Source: Bradyrhizobium iriomotense
GTDB taxonomy: Bacteria; Pseudomonadota; Alphaproteobacteria; Rhizobiales; Xanthobacteraceae
Assembly: GCF_018129405.1 (NCBI RefSeq)
Contig: NZ_JAFCLP010000008.1
Coordinates: forward strand, 186,001 to 250,000
Direction: 5' to 3'
DNA length: 64,000 bases
This document shows, piece after piece, positions 10,040 through 18,733 of this stretch. Positions within the stretch are counted from its first letter, which is position 1, and each line of letters opens with the position of its first letter. Below the pieces are notes generated by a model. It saw only the letters and a program-made list of their open reading frames with translations. It ran no database searches and was not told the origin of the DNA. The translations under genes and the position numbers were made by a program.

Positions 10040-10562
10040 CCGTTCGCTCATCGTCGTCGAGGACGATGCTGGCTTCGCGCGCACGCTGAAGCGCTCGTTC
10101 GAGCGCCGCGGCTACGAGGTCGTGCTGGCCGCCTCGATCGAAGAGGTGCGCAAGGTGCTGGAGGAGCGTACCTTCGGCCATGCCGTGGTGGATCTCAAGC
10201 TCGGCGGCGCCTCGGGGCTCGCCTGCGTCGAGCTGCTGCACACGCACGACGAGGACATGCTGATCGTGGTGCTGACCGGCTTTGCCAGCATCTCGACCGC
10301 CGTCGAGGCGATCAAGCTAGGGGCCTGCCACTACCTGGCAAAGCCCTCCAACACCGACGACATCGAAGCCGCCTTCCACAAGGCCGAAGGCAACGCCGAC
10401 GTTGCGCTCGATACGCGGCCGACCTCGATCAAGACGCTGGAATGGGAACGCATCCACCAGACGCTGATCGAGACGGATTTCAATATTTCGGAGGCGGCGC
10501 GAAGGCTCGGGATGCACCGGCGCACGTTGGCGCGGAAGCTCGAGAAGCGGCCGGTGAAGTGA
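10029..10562 (+). CDS. RegA/PrrA/ActR-type response regulator
   Basis: A 177-aa regulator with a receiver domain (VVEDDAGFARTLK; phospho-acceptor in AVVDLKLG; AKP switch lysine near 108-110) and a short C-terminal Fis-type helix-turn-helix, ISEAARRLGMHRRTLARKL, which is almost invariant in the RegA family. It starts at TTG 10029, overlapping the kinase stop by 11 bp; an internal start is possible but would cut the first strand. RegA proteins control photosynthesis, nitrogen fixation and terminal oxidase genes. The position right behind cyoABCD and SURF1 suggests local feedback on the oxidase. Confidence 0.92.
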   Translation: MTPDRSLIVVEDDAGFARTLKRSFERRGYEVVLAASIEEVRKVLEERTFGHAVVDLKLGGASGLACVELLHTHDEDMLIVVLTGFASISTAVEAIKLGACHYLAKPSNTDDIEAAFHKAEGNADVALDTRPTSIKTLEWERIHQTLIETDFNISEAARRLGMHRRTLARKLEKRPVK

Positions 10563-10580
10563 GAGACGCTGTCTCCTCTC

Positions 10581-10706
10581 GTCGTCCCGGCGAAGGCCGG
10601 GACCCATACCGCGGAATCTATCGTTGCGATCGATAGAAGTACCGAACGACGTGTCTTCGCCAAACCACTGCTTGGGAGTAAGGGTCCCGGCCTTCGCCGG
10701 GACGAC
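10581..10706. repeat. Dispersed inverted-pair repeat, copy 2 of 14
   Basis: Outer GTCGTCCCGGCGAAGGCCGG and its inverse, with CCATACC and AGGGTCCCGG inner edges. Both arms are of the GGC-GAA-GCC tip type. It lies after the response regulator gene. Confidence 0.85.
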
Positions 10707-10763
10707 ACTGAGTTTGCTGAGCCGTCATCGCGGATGACGCGTCATCCCGCCCACAAACCCCAA

Positions 10764-10794
10764 ACAAAAAGCCCGGCCGAGCGGCCGGGCTTTT
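10764..10794 (-). terminator. Rho-independent terminator of the carD gene
   Basis: The perfect stem GCCCGGCC / GGCCGGGC (10771-10790) has a 4-nt loop and is followed on the minus strand by a run of T with G breaks. It lies 24 bp past the CarD stop. The plus-strand side also has TTTT, so it may act from both directions. Confidence 0.85.
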
Positions 10795-10817
10795 GATCTC
10801 TTGCAATCGACGTGGGC

Positions 10818-11603
10818 TTACGCCGCCTCGTCGGCGACGGTGGTGTCGTCGCCATCGGTATCGTCGGCATCGCCCTCGGCATCCGCCTCGCCCTCGGCGG
10901 CTTCCGCCTTGGCGTTGCGGCGCGGGCTCTTGGCGAGCTGGGCCTCGATCTCCTTGACCGCTTCGGTCTCGGTCGAGTGCTGCACCACCGCGATCTCGCG
11001 GGAGAGACGATCGAGCGCCGCTTCATAGAGCTGACGTTCAGAGTAGGACTGTTCCGGCTGCGACTCCGAGCGGTAGAGGTCGCGTACGACTTCCGCGATC
11101 GCGACGATGTCGCCCGAATTGATCTTCGCTTCGTATTCCTGGGCGCGGCGCGACCACATGGTACGCTTGACGCGGGCGCGGCCCTTCAGCGTCTCGAGCG
11201 CCTTCTTGACGAGCGCGGGCTCGGACAGCTTGCGCATGCCGACGTTGGCGACCTTGGCGGTCGGAACGCGCAGCGTCATCTTGTCCTTGATGAAGTTGAT
11301 GACGAACAGCTCGAGCTTCGCACCGGCGATCTCCTGCTCCTCGATGGCCAGGATCTGGCCGACGCCGTGAGCGGGATAGACGACGAATTCGTTGGCCTTG
11401 AAGCCCTGGCGCTGGGTCACGACCTTCTTTTCCTCGACCTTCGGCGCAGCAGCGGGCTTGGCGGCCGGCTTGGCAGCAACGGGAGCCTTGGCAGGAGCAG
11501 CAGCAACAGGGGCCTTCGGCGCGGGCTTGGCAGCGGGAGCCTTGGCAGCAGCAGGCTTGGAAACGGTCGCTTTCGCGGCCGGCTTGGCAGTCTTGTTAGG
11601 CAT
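10818..11603 (-). CDS. CarD-family transcriptional regulator with Lys/Ala/Pro-rich tail
   Basis: The product is 261 aa from ATG 11603. The RNA-polymerase-interacting and CarD core is clear: GFKANEFVVYPAHGVGQILAIEEQEIAGAKLELFVINF and the helical part MWSRRAQEYEAKINSGDIVAIAEVVRDLYR. CarD proteins bind the polymerase beta subunit and stabilise open promoter complexes. Before the core lies a histone-H1-like stretch of Lys/Ala/Pro repeats (about residues 5-60), and the C-terminus is acidic (GEADAEGDADDTDGDD). The frame stays open and strongly basic upstream to a GTG at 11753, so a longer form with 50 more residues is possible. Confidence 0.9.
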   Translation of the reverse strand: MPNKTAKPAAKATVSKPAAAKAPAAKPAPKAPVAAAPAKAPVAAKPAAKPAAAPKVEEKKVVTQRQGFKANEFVVYPAHGVGQILAIEEQEIAGAKLELFVINFIKDKMTLRVPTAKVANVGMRKLSEPALVKKALETLKGRARVKRTMWSRRAQEYEAKINSGDIVAIAEVVRDLYRSESQPEQSYSERQLYEAALDRLSREIAVVQHSTETEAVKEIEAQLAKSPRRNAKAEAAEGEADAEGDADDTDGDDTTVADEAA

Positions 11604-11948
11604 TGCGCTTCTTTTGTTCTTCGAGGACTTTGCAGCCGGCGCCTTCGTCGCGGTCCGACCCTTGGATGCGCTACGGCTGGCCGCGGCGACTTTTTTGGCC
11701 TCCTTATGGGAAGCCCTCGCTGAAGTACTCTTTTTACGCGTTTTCTGTGACACAGCCTGCGCGCGGAAACTGCCACGCCCCTGTTCGACATTTGGTTTCA
11801 CGGGAACCCGGCGGGGCCAACTGGGCTGACGAGGGTTCGGCTTAATGTGCCCAATATAGCACATTTCCCGCAAAAATCAATGATTTAGGGGTCTTGAGGG
11901 CTGGTTTTCGGCCGCAACGAAGGTATTAGGGTTAAGTTTGGGCGCGGA

Positions 11949-12287
11949 TTAGTCGCCGGAGCCGGGGTTCGGAGAAAAATATTTCTCGAACTTGCCTTCC
12001 ATGCCGTCGAATTCCTTCGCGTCGGCGGGTGATTCTTTCTTCTGGGTGATGTTCGGCCAGCTCTTGGCGTAGTCGGCGTTGACCTGGAGCCACTTTTCGA
12101 GGCCCGGTTCCGTGTCCGGCTTGATGGCGTCGGCGGGGCATTCCGGCTCGCACACGCCGCAATCGATGCACTCATCGGGGTGGATGACGAGCATGTTGTC
12201 ACCCTCGTAGAAGCAGTCGACCGGGCAGACCTCGACGCAGTCGGTGTACTTGCACTTGATGCAGTTTTCAGTGACGACGTAAGTCAT
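11949..12287 (-). CDS. fdxA: Seven-iron ferredoxin FdxA
   Basis: A 112-aa low-potential electron carrier of the 3Fe-4S/4Fe-4S type. Cysteines at 9, 17 and 50 fit the 3Fe-4S site and 21, 40, 43 and 46 the 4Fe-4S site, with motif CxxxCPVDC first and [11 protein letters not shown] second. The tail ending in [13 protein letters not shown] is typical of alphaproteobacterial FdxA. It stands between carD and the S4 gene with its own gap upstream. Redox partners are not indicated by the context. Confidence 0.95.
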   Translation of the reverse strand: MTYVVTENCIKCKYTDCVEVCPVDCFYEGDNMLVIHPDECIDCGVCEPECPADAIKPDTEPGLEKWLQVNADYAKSWPNITQKKESPADAKEFDGMEGKFEKYFSPNPGSGD

Positions 12288-12419
12288 CCAACGCTCCGAA
12301 AAGCTCTTTTAAAAGTCGCGGCTTGCGTAGCGCGGATGGCCCGGCGCCGCAAGGTCGGCAAGGCCCGATCATGACGGCTTTATGTGTTTGATCGACCAAG
12401 AAATGAATTCGAAGCGCAA

Positions 12420-12698
12420 TTAATTGCGTTTCGCTTCACTCAGCTCCTCATAGAGCACGCGCGCCGAGGCGGCATCGCCGCGGCGCTCGTTGAAGCCTGT
12501 GACCTTCAACACGCGCACGGTGCGGTCGAGCGCGATAGTGAGGACGTCGCCGAGCTTGACCGCATGGCCGGGCGAGGTCTCACGCGCGCCGTTGATGCGG
12601 ACGTGGCCCGATGCGACCAGCTCGGCCGCGGAGGTGCGCGCCTTCACCACCCGCGCGTGCCACAGCCATTTGTCGAGACGTTGCCGCTCGGTCGTCGT
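12420..12698 (-). CDS. S4-domain RNA-binding protein (Hsp15-like), apparent ACG start
   Basis: About 92 aa. RQRLDKWLWHARVVKARTSA followed by GHVRINGARETSPGHAVKLGDVLTIAL is the S4 fold of Hsp15/YrfH, which binds RNA and helps recycle stalled 50S subunits. No ATG, GTG or TTG precedes the conserved RLDKWLWHAR. The best start is ACG at 12698, 7 bp after a strong AAGGAG that overlaps the end of the upstream helicase gene. Starting at the GTG at 12650 would delete the first S4 helix. Family membership is secure; the start is inference. Confidence 0.8.
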   Translation of the reverse strand, partial: TTTERQRLDKWLWHARVVKARTSAAELVASGHVRINGARETSPGHAVKLGDVLTIALDRTVRVLKVTGFNERRGDAASARVLYEELSEAKRN

Positions 12699-12702
12699 GG
12701 GA

Positions 12703-15700
12703 CTACTCCTTGCGCCCCGAGAGCTGCTCCTTCAGCGCGGCGAGTTTTGCGAAGGGCGAGTTGGGATCGATCGGACGATCGCGCTCGCGCGGGTTCGCGC
12801 TGGAGGCGTAGGGCCGCAGCGACGGACCTGACTCGCGATCGCGACGATCGCGGCCCTTGTCGCGGTCGCGGCCACCACGGTGTTCGCGGCCGCCGTCACG
12901 ATCGCCGGGCTTGCCCTTGCCCCGATCACGATCCTTGCCCTCGAAGCGGCGGTTGTTGTCGCTGCGCTGCTCGCGGCGATCGCCGCCACCCTCTTCGCGG
13001 CCCTTGCGGAAATCCTTGCGATGCCCGCCATGACGATGGCGCTCACCGGGCTTGCCGCCTTCGGCAGCTTCGCCGGACGCAGCCTCCGCGGGCGCGCTGC
13101 CGGCTTCAGCACCGGCCTGCGGGCGCGACTGATGATGGTGCCGCTGGTGACGATGGCGCTCGTGGCGCGGCTTGCGATCCTCGTGACGGCCACCGGGACG
13201 CCAGACCTCGACCAGCTCGGGCTCGGCGGGCGTGGCAGCGGCTTCGACAGGCGCGGCAGCATCGGGCGATGCGACAGCTTCCGTCGCGGCGGTCTCTGCA
13301 GGCGCGGCTTCCAGGCCGGCAGCCTCAATGGGTGCAGCCGCCTCTTCGGCCGGCGGCGCGATGCCGGGGGCATCTTCGGGCGTGACGGGCGCTTCAGGAG
13401 AAGCTTCGAGCGCCGGCTCCTCATGGGCGGGCTCGTCGTGCTGCTCCATGCCGGGCGCGTCTTCGACGGTGACGGCTTCGACGGACACAGCCGCCTCTTC
13501 CGGCAAGCCTGCAGCGGCCTCCGCGGCGGTCTCGGTTGACGTCTCCGCGCTGCCTTCAGCGGGCGGCGTCTCGGCAGCGACCGTCTCGGCAGCGGGCGCC
13601 ACCGGCTTCACCGGCGGCGGCGGACGCTTCTCCATGCGATAGCCGAGCGCGCGCAGCACCGAGGCAAAGTCCTCACCCGCCGAACCCGTGAGCGAGGTCA
13701 TCGCCTGGGTCACCACAAAACTGCGGCCGTCGAACGCACCGGCGGGCTTTTCGCCGGGCGAGTTCTCGCGCCAGGCCAGCGCCGGGCGGATCAGGTCGGC
13801 AAGACGCTCCAGGATGTCGACGCGCACGGCGCGCTCGCCGGCCTGCTTGTAGCCGAGCACGCGATAGGCATCGCGCGGCAGCTGCTTGTCGACCGGGAAC
13901 GAGGTGCGGCCCGACGAGGCCAGATGCTGCGCGCCCGAGAGCGCGGACAGATCGACATTGTCCTGCTTCAGCGCCCACAGGAGCGCTGCGAGCGCGCGCG
14001 CGGCGGGCTTGAGCAGGCCGGGGAAATAGATGTGGTAGGCACCGAAGCGGACGCCATATTTGCGCAGCGTCGCGCGCGAGGGCTGGTCGAGATCCTTCAG
14101 CTCGTTCGCGATCTTCGGACGCTCGAGCACGCCGAGCGCCTCGACCAGCTGATAGGCGATGCCGCGGGCAATGCCGGTGACGTCCTCGGCCTTTGAGAGC
14201 TCGAACATCGGCCCGAGCAGCTTTTCGATATGGGTCTTGAGCCAGAGGTCGAGCCGCGCCTGCACCTTCTCGCGAGGGCCGCCGGTGAGGCGCTCGTCGG
14301 AGATGATGCGGATGCGCGGATGCAGCGCGTCCTCTGCGGCAGACAGCCGCGCCACGGCATCGCCGGTCCAGCGGATGGTGCCTTCCGAGGTCAGCACGAA
14401 CTGCTCGTCCGGCGCGTTGCCCAGTTTTTCGGCGCGCGTGTTGATCTCGCCGGCGAGCACCGCTTGCGCTGCAGCCTGCAAGGCTTTCGCATCGGAGCCG
14501 GCCTCCGCCGCATCCGGTGCAAAGGTGAAGCCGTCGAGGCGGCCGATGACATGGCCTTCGACGATGACTTCGCCGGTCTTGCCGATTTCAGTATTCAAGC
14601 TCGTGTTCTCCCGCAGGCGGCGCATCAATACACTGGTCCGACGATCAACGAAACGCTCAGTCAAGCGTTCATGGAGCGCATCCGATAATTTATTTTCGAC
14701 CTCCCGCGTGATCCCCTGCCAGCGTTCGGGGTCTTTCAGCCAGTCCGGGCGGTTGGCGACGAAGGTCCAGGTGCGGATCTGCGCGATCCGGGCCGACAGC
14801 GTGTCGATGTCGCCGTCGATGCGGTCGGCCTGCTCGACCTGGGCCGCGAACCAGGAATCGGGAATGCATCCCTTCCGCATCAGGAAGCCGTACAGCGTGG
14901 TCACCAGCTCGGCATGGGCGGCCGGCGACAGTTTCCGGTAATCGGGGACCTGGCAGGCCTCCCAGAGCCGTTCCACCGCGGCCTTGCCATGCGCGATATC
15001 GCGCACCTCGACGTCGCGGGCGGCATGATCCAGCACGCGCATGTCCTCGGCGATCGGCGCGCGCGCCAGCGCCTCATGCCCGGGCGACTGGTTCAGCGAC
15101 ACCTGGAGCGCGCCGAGCGAGGAGAAATCCAGCTTCGAGTTGCGCCATTGCAGCATCTTCACGGCGTCGAAGGTGTGGTTCTGCAGCGCATTGACGAGCT
15201 CGGGCTCGAACGGTGCGCAGCGGCCCGTGGTGCCGAAGGTGCCGTTGCGCGTGGCCCGGCCGGCGCGCCCTGCGATCTGCGCGAATTCGGACGGCGTCAG
15301 GCGGCGGAACTGGTAGCCGTCGAACTTGCGGTCGGAGGCAAACGCAACGTGGTCGACGTCGAGATTGAGGCCCATGCCGACGGCGTCGGTGGCGACGAGG
15401 TAGTCGACGTCGCCGTTCTGGAACATCGCCACTTGCGCATTGCGCGTGCGCGGCGACAGCGAGCCCAGCACGACGGCAGCGCCGCCGTGCTGGCGGCGGA
15501 TCAGCTCGGCGATGGCGTAGACCTCGTCGGCGGAGAACGCGACGATGGCGGTGCGGCGCGGCTGGCGCGTGATCTTGCGGTCGCCGGCGAATTCGAGGCT
15601 GGACAGCCGCGGGCGCGTGATCATGGACACGCCCGGCAACAGGCGCTCGATGATCGGGCGCATGGTCGCAGCGCCCAGCAGCAGCGTCTCGTCGCGGCCG

Positions 15701-16080
15701 CGGCGGTTGAGGATGCGGTCGGTGAAGACGTGGCCGCGTTCGAGGTCGGAGGCGATCTGCACCTCGTCGACGGCGAGGAAGGAGAGATCGAGGTCGCGCG
15801 GCATCGCCTCGACGGTGGAGACCCAGTAGCGCGGGTTCTTCGGCTTGATCTTCTCTTCGCCCGTCACCAGCGCGACGCTCTCCACACCGGCGCGATCGGC
15901 GATCTTGTTGTAGACCTCGCGCGCGAGCAGGCGCAGCGGCAGCCCGATCATGCCCGAGGGATGCGCCAGCATCCGCTCGATGGCGAGATGGGTCTTGCCC
16001 GTGTTGGTCGGCCCGAGCACCGCAGTGACGCCCGCGCCGGGTGCGCGCTCGGAAGCGAAGGGGGAGGGAGAGAAGGCCAT
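12703..16080 (-). CDS. Suv3-like DExH RNA helicase with long disordered tail
   Basis: 1125 aa. The helicase core resembles mitochondrial SUV3/SUPV3L1: Walker A GPTNTGKT at 23-30, DEVQ at 105-108, motif LVATDAVGMGLNLDVDHV, and QIAGRAGRATRNG. SUV3 works with RNA-degrading enzymes, so a role in RNA turnover is likely. From about residue 850 the protein is low-complexity: an Ala/Glu/Pro/Val-rich acidic part, then an Arg/Gly/Asp/His-rich part (HRHGGHRKDFRKGREEGGGDRR) that could bind RNA or condense. ATG at 16080. Its stop codon lies within the Shine-Dalgarno of the S4 gene, so the two are co-transcribed. Confidence 0.88.
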   Translation of the reverse strand: MAFSPSPFASERAPGAGVTAVLGPTNTGKTHLAIERMLAHPSGMIGLPLRLLAREVYNKIADRAGVESVALVTGEEKIKPKNPRYWVSTVEAMPRDLDLSFLAVDEVQIASDLERGHVFTDRILNRRGRDETLLLGAATMRPIIERLLPGVSMITRPRLSSLEFAGDRKITRQPRRTAIVAFSADEVYAIAELIRRQHGGAAVVLGSLSPRTRNAQVAMFQNGDVDYLVATDAVGMGLNLDVDHVAFASDRKFDGYQFRRLTPSEFAQIAGRAGRATRNGTFGTTGRCAPFEPELVNALQNHTFDAVKMLQWRNSKLDFSSLGALQVSLNQSPGHEALARAPIAEDMRVLDHAARDVEVRDIAHGKAAVERLWEACQVPDYRKLSPAAHAELVTTLYGFLMRKGCIPDSWFAAQVEQADRIDGDIDTLSARIAQIRTWTFVANRPDWLKDPERWQGITREVENKLSDALHERLTERFVDRRTSVLMRRLRENTSLNTEIGKTGEVIVEGHVIGRLDGFTFAPDAAEAGSDAKALQAAAQAVLAGEINTRAEKLGNAPDEQFVLTSEGTIRWTGDAVARLSAAEDALHPRIRIISDERLTGGPREKVQARLDLWLKTHIEKLLGPMFELSKAEDVTGIARGIAYQLVEALGVLERPKIANELKDLDQPSRATLRKYGVRFGAYHIYFPGLLKPAARALAALLWALKQDNVDLSALSGAQHLASSGRTSFPVDKQLPRDAYRVLGYKQAGERAVRVDILERLADLIRPALAWRENSPGEKPAGAFDGRSFVVTQAMTSLTGSAGEDFASVLRALGYRMEKRPPPPVKPVAPAAETVAAETPPAEGSAETSTETAAEAAAGLPEEAAVSVEAVTVEDAPGMEQHDEPAHEEPALEASPEAPVTPEDAPGIAPPAEEAAAPIEAAGLEAAPAETAATEAVASPDAAAPVEAAATPAEPELVEVWRPGGRHEDRKPRHERHRHQRHHHQSRPQAGAEAGSAPAEAASGEAAEGGKPGERHRHGGHRKDFRKGREEGGGDRREQRSDNNRRFEGKDRDRGKGKPGDRDGGREHRGGRDRDKGRDRRDRESGPSLRPYASSANPRERDRPIDPNSPFAKLAALKEQLSGRKE

Positions 16081-16180
16081 GTCTGGGAGATTAGGTAGTG
16101 CCGATTTGGGCGAATGTCAGTGCTGTTTGGGGCGGTGAGGCGACTGGGGTGTGAGCTGAGGCGCGAAGCGCTTGGAAGTC

Positions 16181-16311
16181 ACCTCGCCCCGCCTGCGGGG
16201 AGAGGTCGGCGCGAAGCGCCGGGTGAGGGGGACTCTCCGCGAACCCGTCTGTCACCATCCTCGTGGAGACTCCCCCTCACCCCGACCCTCTCCCCGCAAG
16301 CGGGGCGAGGG
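16181..16311. repeat. Palindromic repeat of the GGGAGAGG/CCTCTCCC type
   Basis: Left part GCCCCGCCTGCGGGGAGAGG, middle GGTGAGGGGGACTCTCC, then the inverse with CCTCACCC and CTCTCCCCGCAAGCGGGGCGA. The same plan returns at about 16691, 17894 and 53390, so it is a dispersed family. Confidence 0.75.
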
Positions 16312-16690
16312 AGAAGAACCTCGCGCAACTGTCTCACTTTGCGACGCTTTTTCCGTTGTTTTTAAGCATCGGAACGACTCTAGAACGAATCGCGGCCGAA
16401 TCGCTGACTCCCCGTTGAGTCCTGTTCCGTTCACGCAACATGTCGCGGGACTCGTCTTAAGTGCGCACTAGATGGAGTTTTGCCCTGCCGCACAAGCGGC
16501 GTTTCGGGGGCTGGTTCCTTAAAATTGGGGACGGCGCGGAGTCGAATCAGAATCGGGGAGGAGTCAAATGGATTCCCGGGACCGGGGGCGTCAGAATAAA
16601 AACTGCGAAAACAACCCCATGCACAGTAGAAACGGGGATGGGGCGATTGGTGGGGTGGCGGCAGGTAAGGCGTTGAAGTGGCGTGCTTTC

Positions 16691-16845
16691 TTACCCTCCC
16701 CCCTTGTGGGGGAGGGTGGATCGCCGCGACAGCGGCGAGACGGGCGAGGGGTCTCTCTCCACGCGCAAATCTCTGGAGCGAACTCGCGGAGAGATACCCC
16801 TCATCCGGCGCTTCGCGCCACCTTCTCCCGCAAGGGGAGAAGGGA
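16691..16845. repeat. Palindromic repeat of the GGGAGAGG/CCTCTCCC type
   Basis: Starts with CCCTCCCCCCTTGTGGGGG, has an inner CGCGGAGAGATACCCCTCAT and ends CTTCTCCCGCAAGGGGAGAAG. A diverged copy of the element at 16181. Confidence 0.65.
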
Positions 16846-16861
16846 AGAAGGGCAGCGCGGC

Positions 16862-17737
16862 TTACTGCGTCTTCGCCACCCTTGGCGGCTGGGGGGAGGT
16901 GATGAAGCTGGTCGCTTCCAGCATCGCAGGTCCCAGCGGCGTCGGCACTTTCAGCCAGAACGGAACCAGGATGCGCGTGCCCGCGACCGGGGCGAACGCG
17001 ATCTCGATGTTGCGCTGGGCGGCGAGGTATTTGATCACGGGGCGGTCGGGGATGTAGCCGGCGACGGGGACGAAATAGAGCGCGCAGACCACGACCGGGC
17101 CACGATACCCCTTCTCCGCCTTCACCGTCTCCATGCGCTTGAAATCGAGTTTTAGGTCGTAGCGCATGCGGCCGTCGAACACGGGAGCTGCGTTGTGGCA
17201 GGCCTCCGGCGTCACGGGATCGCCGGTGCCGGGCACGCGCAAGAGCGAGGCCGTCATCGGATCCCAGACACCGCGGCGATGCGCATCGGTGACGACGATG
17301 CGATCAGGATCGACCGGCGGCTCCGGCACGATGCCGAACTCCTTCACATTGCCCTTGTCGAGGGTGATGTGGATCTCTTCGGTCTTCTTCTGGGTGGTGG
17401 TGGAGGCCTGGTAGCCGGTCGCAACCAGCGCGCCGTTGACGACGCGGCCCTGCGAGGCGCCGGTGCCGGACCCGCCCGTGAACGACTTCAACAGCCCTGT
17501 GGTGCCGCCGGAGGCCGCGGCCGCGAACACGTCGTCCTGGATGTCGATGTTCCAGGCGCCCTTGCCGACGGGAATGCCCGCCAGCGTCGCCTCATACTGC
17601 GCCTCGAGCTTGCCCTGCGCGGCCACGGGCTCCGCCCCCCACGCCAGGACGAGCCCGCAAAGGGCCGCGAAGGCCAGCCGGCCGGCCGCACGCAGCCGGG
17701 GCAGGTAAGGGGTCAGGGTATCCACGAAGCCATCCAA
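16862..17737 (-). CDS. DUF3108-containing secreted protein
   Basis: About 291 aa. A signal sequence (RLAFAALCGLVLAWGAEPVAAQ, about residues 20-41) is followed by the DUF3108 beta-rich fold: LEAQYEATLAGIPVGKGAWNIDI, YQASTTTQKKTEEIHITL and CHNAAPVFDGRMRYDLKLDFKR. DUF3108 proteins are periplasmic and of unknown function. The first in-frame start is TTG 17737; GTG 17725 is equally likely and keeps the signal peptide. No partner gene is adjacent on the same strand. Confidence 0.8.
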   Translation of the reverse strand: MDGFVDTLTPYLPRLRAAGRLAFAALCGLVLAWGAEPVAAQGKLEAQYEATLAGIPVGKGAWNIDIQDDVFAAAASGGTTGLLKSFTGGSGTGASQGRVVNGALVATGYQASTTTQKKTEEIHITLDKGNVKEFGIVPEPPVDPDRIVVTDAHRRGVWDPMTASLLRVPGTGDPVTPEACHNAAPVFDGRMRYDLKLDFKRMETVKAEKGYRGPVVVCALYFVPVAGYIPDRPVIKYLAAQRNIEIAFAPVAGTRILVPFWLKVPTPLGPAMLEATSFITSPQPPRVAKTQ

Positions 17738-17893
17738 TGGGGCCGTCAGGCCATGTTAGTTAAGCCAAAAATCGCGGCAAGCAATCCGTCCGGGCGCAAA
17801 ACACCGGGAACTCCACCGGACTCTTCGGGTGCGAATACGCCCTTTATGTGATGGTAAGGCGTTTCAATCATTGCCGTTTTGGTGATCGGGCCT

Positions 17894-18085
17894 TCGCCTC
17901 TCCCCGCCTGCGGGGAGAGGCCGGAATCCGCGCTGCAAGCGCGGATTCCGGGTGAGGGGGAGTCTCCGCGGGGGTGCTGCCAAAGGGGTGCCCACCAACT
18001 CTCACCACCCCCGCGGAGAGCCCCCTCACCCCACCCCTCCCAGCGCGAGCGAAGCTCGTCGCGGCCCCGCAAGCTGGGCGAGGGA
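17894..18085. repeat. Palindromic repeat of the GGGAGAGG/CCTCTCCC type
   Basis: TCGCCTCTCCCCGCCTGCGG at the left, a nested hairpin GGAATCCGCG-CTGCAAG-CGCGGATTCC, then GGTGAGGGGGAGTCTCCGCG and its inverse. Same family as 16181 and 53390. Confidence 0.7.
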
Positions 18086-18166
18086 GTAGACCTCCCCTGC
18101 CGCGCGAGATCCCGGGTTCGGGCTCGCGCCCGCCCCGGGACGACGGCCCGAAAACGGGCCGTCGCC

Positions 18167-18195
18167 TTGACTACCCGCCCCTTCCCCCCTATACG
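18167..18195 (+). promoter_or_regulatory. Sigma-70-type promoter of rpmB
   Basis: TTGACT at 18167-18172, a 17-nt spacer and TATACG at 18190-18195 give near-ideal housekeeping boxes (CCTTGAC and CTATACG context is typical of alphaproteobacteria). Transcription would start near 18202, leaving an untranslated leader of about 87 nt before the L28 start at 18289. Confidence 0.75.
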
Positions 18196-18288
18196 TCCGC
18201 CCGCTCCCTGCAAGGACAGAGAATTTGCCCCTGTGGCGCCCCGAATGGCGGCCGCAACTCATTTGGGGCTCGAACAAGGATTTGTGAC

Positions 18289-18597
18289 ATGTCTCGCCGC
18301 TGCGAACTGACGGCCAAGGGCCCCCTCGTCGGCCACAAGGTCAGCCACTCCAACATCAAGACCAAGCGCCGCTTCCTGCCGAACCTCGTCAACGTGACGT
18401 TCATCTCGGAAGCCCTGGAGCGCAACGTGCGCCTGCGCGTCTCCACCAACGCGGTGAAGAGCGTCGACCACAATGGCGGCCTCGATGCCTTCCTGCTCAA
18501 GGCCAACGCCGACGCCCTGTCGCCGCGCGCCCTCGAGCTCAAGCGCGCCATCCAGAAGAAGGTCGGCACCACCGCGCCGGCCAAGAAGGCCAGCTAA
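18289..18597 (+). CDS. rpmB: 50S ribosomal protein L28
   Basis: 102 aa with the L28 opening [20 protein letters not shown] and the basic [13 protein letters not shown]. It belongs to the large ribosomal subunit near the E site. Alphaproteobacterial L28 is longer than the 78-aa E. coli form, as here. The ATG at 18289 follows AAGGATTTGTGAC. A single-gene unit with its own promoter upstream and a terminator 72 bp downstream. Confidence 0.97.
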   Translation: MSRRCELTAKGPLVGHKVSHSNIKTKRRFLPNLVNVTFISEALERNVRLRVSTNAVKSVDHNGGLDAFLLKANADALSPRALELKRAIQKKVGTTAPAKKAS

Positions 18598-18669
18598 GAA
18601 GATTTACCGTTAGGGCGGGGGCTAAGTAGCGTCGCGTGGCGTAAGCTTAGCCAGTAGAGTTTTGCGTGA

Positions 18670-18704
18670 CGGCCGGATCGAAAGATCCGGCCGTTTTTGT
18701 TTTG
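18670..18704 (+). terminator. Rho-independent terminator of rpmB
   Basis: Perfect 10-bp stem CGGCCGGATC with GAAA loop (18670-18693) followed by TTTTTGTTTT. It marks the end of the L28 unit and the edge of the AT-richer island that follows. Confidence 0.93.
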
Positions 18705-18733
18705 GGCGCACCACCTCCCATAAAATCTTCCGC

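Larger units (their letters stand above)
16081..16861. other. 781-bp gap between helicase and DUF3108 genes, with two repeats
   Basis: No gene is supported here. Two copies of a palindromic repeat of the type CTCGCCCC-GCCTGCGGGGAGAGG ... CCCTCACCC lie at about 16181-16311 and 16691-16845. The remainder includes an odd G-rich stretch (about 16500-16680) with GGGGAGGAGTCAAATGG; short open frames there have no family features. Upstream regulatory signals for the helicase should lie near 16081-16150 but none is clear. Confidence 0.6.
17738..18288. other. 551-bp gap: repeat plus the rpmB promoter
   Basis: It holds a dispersed palindromic repeat (about 17894-18085), a perfect 10-bp hairpin CGACGGCCCG-AAAA-inverse at 18141-18164 and a strong promoter at 18167-18195 reading into rpmB. 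No gene is supported. Confidence 0.65.

Noticed and set aside
16434-16680. Small gene in the G-rich stretch before the DUF3108 gene
   Set aside because: Short frames have no conserved motif, and the text looks like degenerate repeat sequence.
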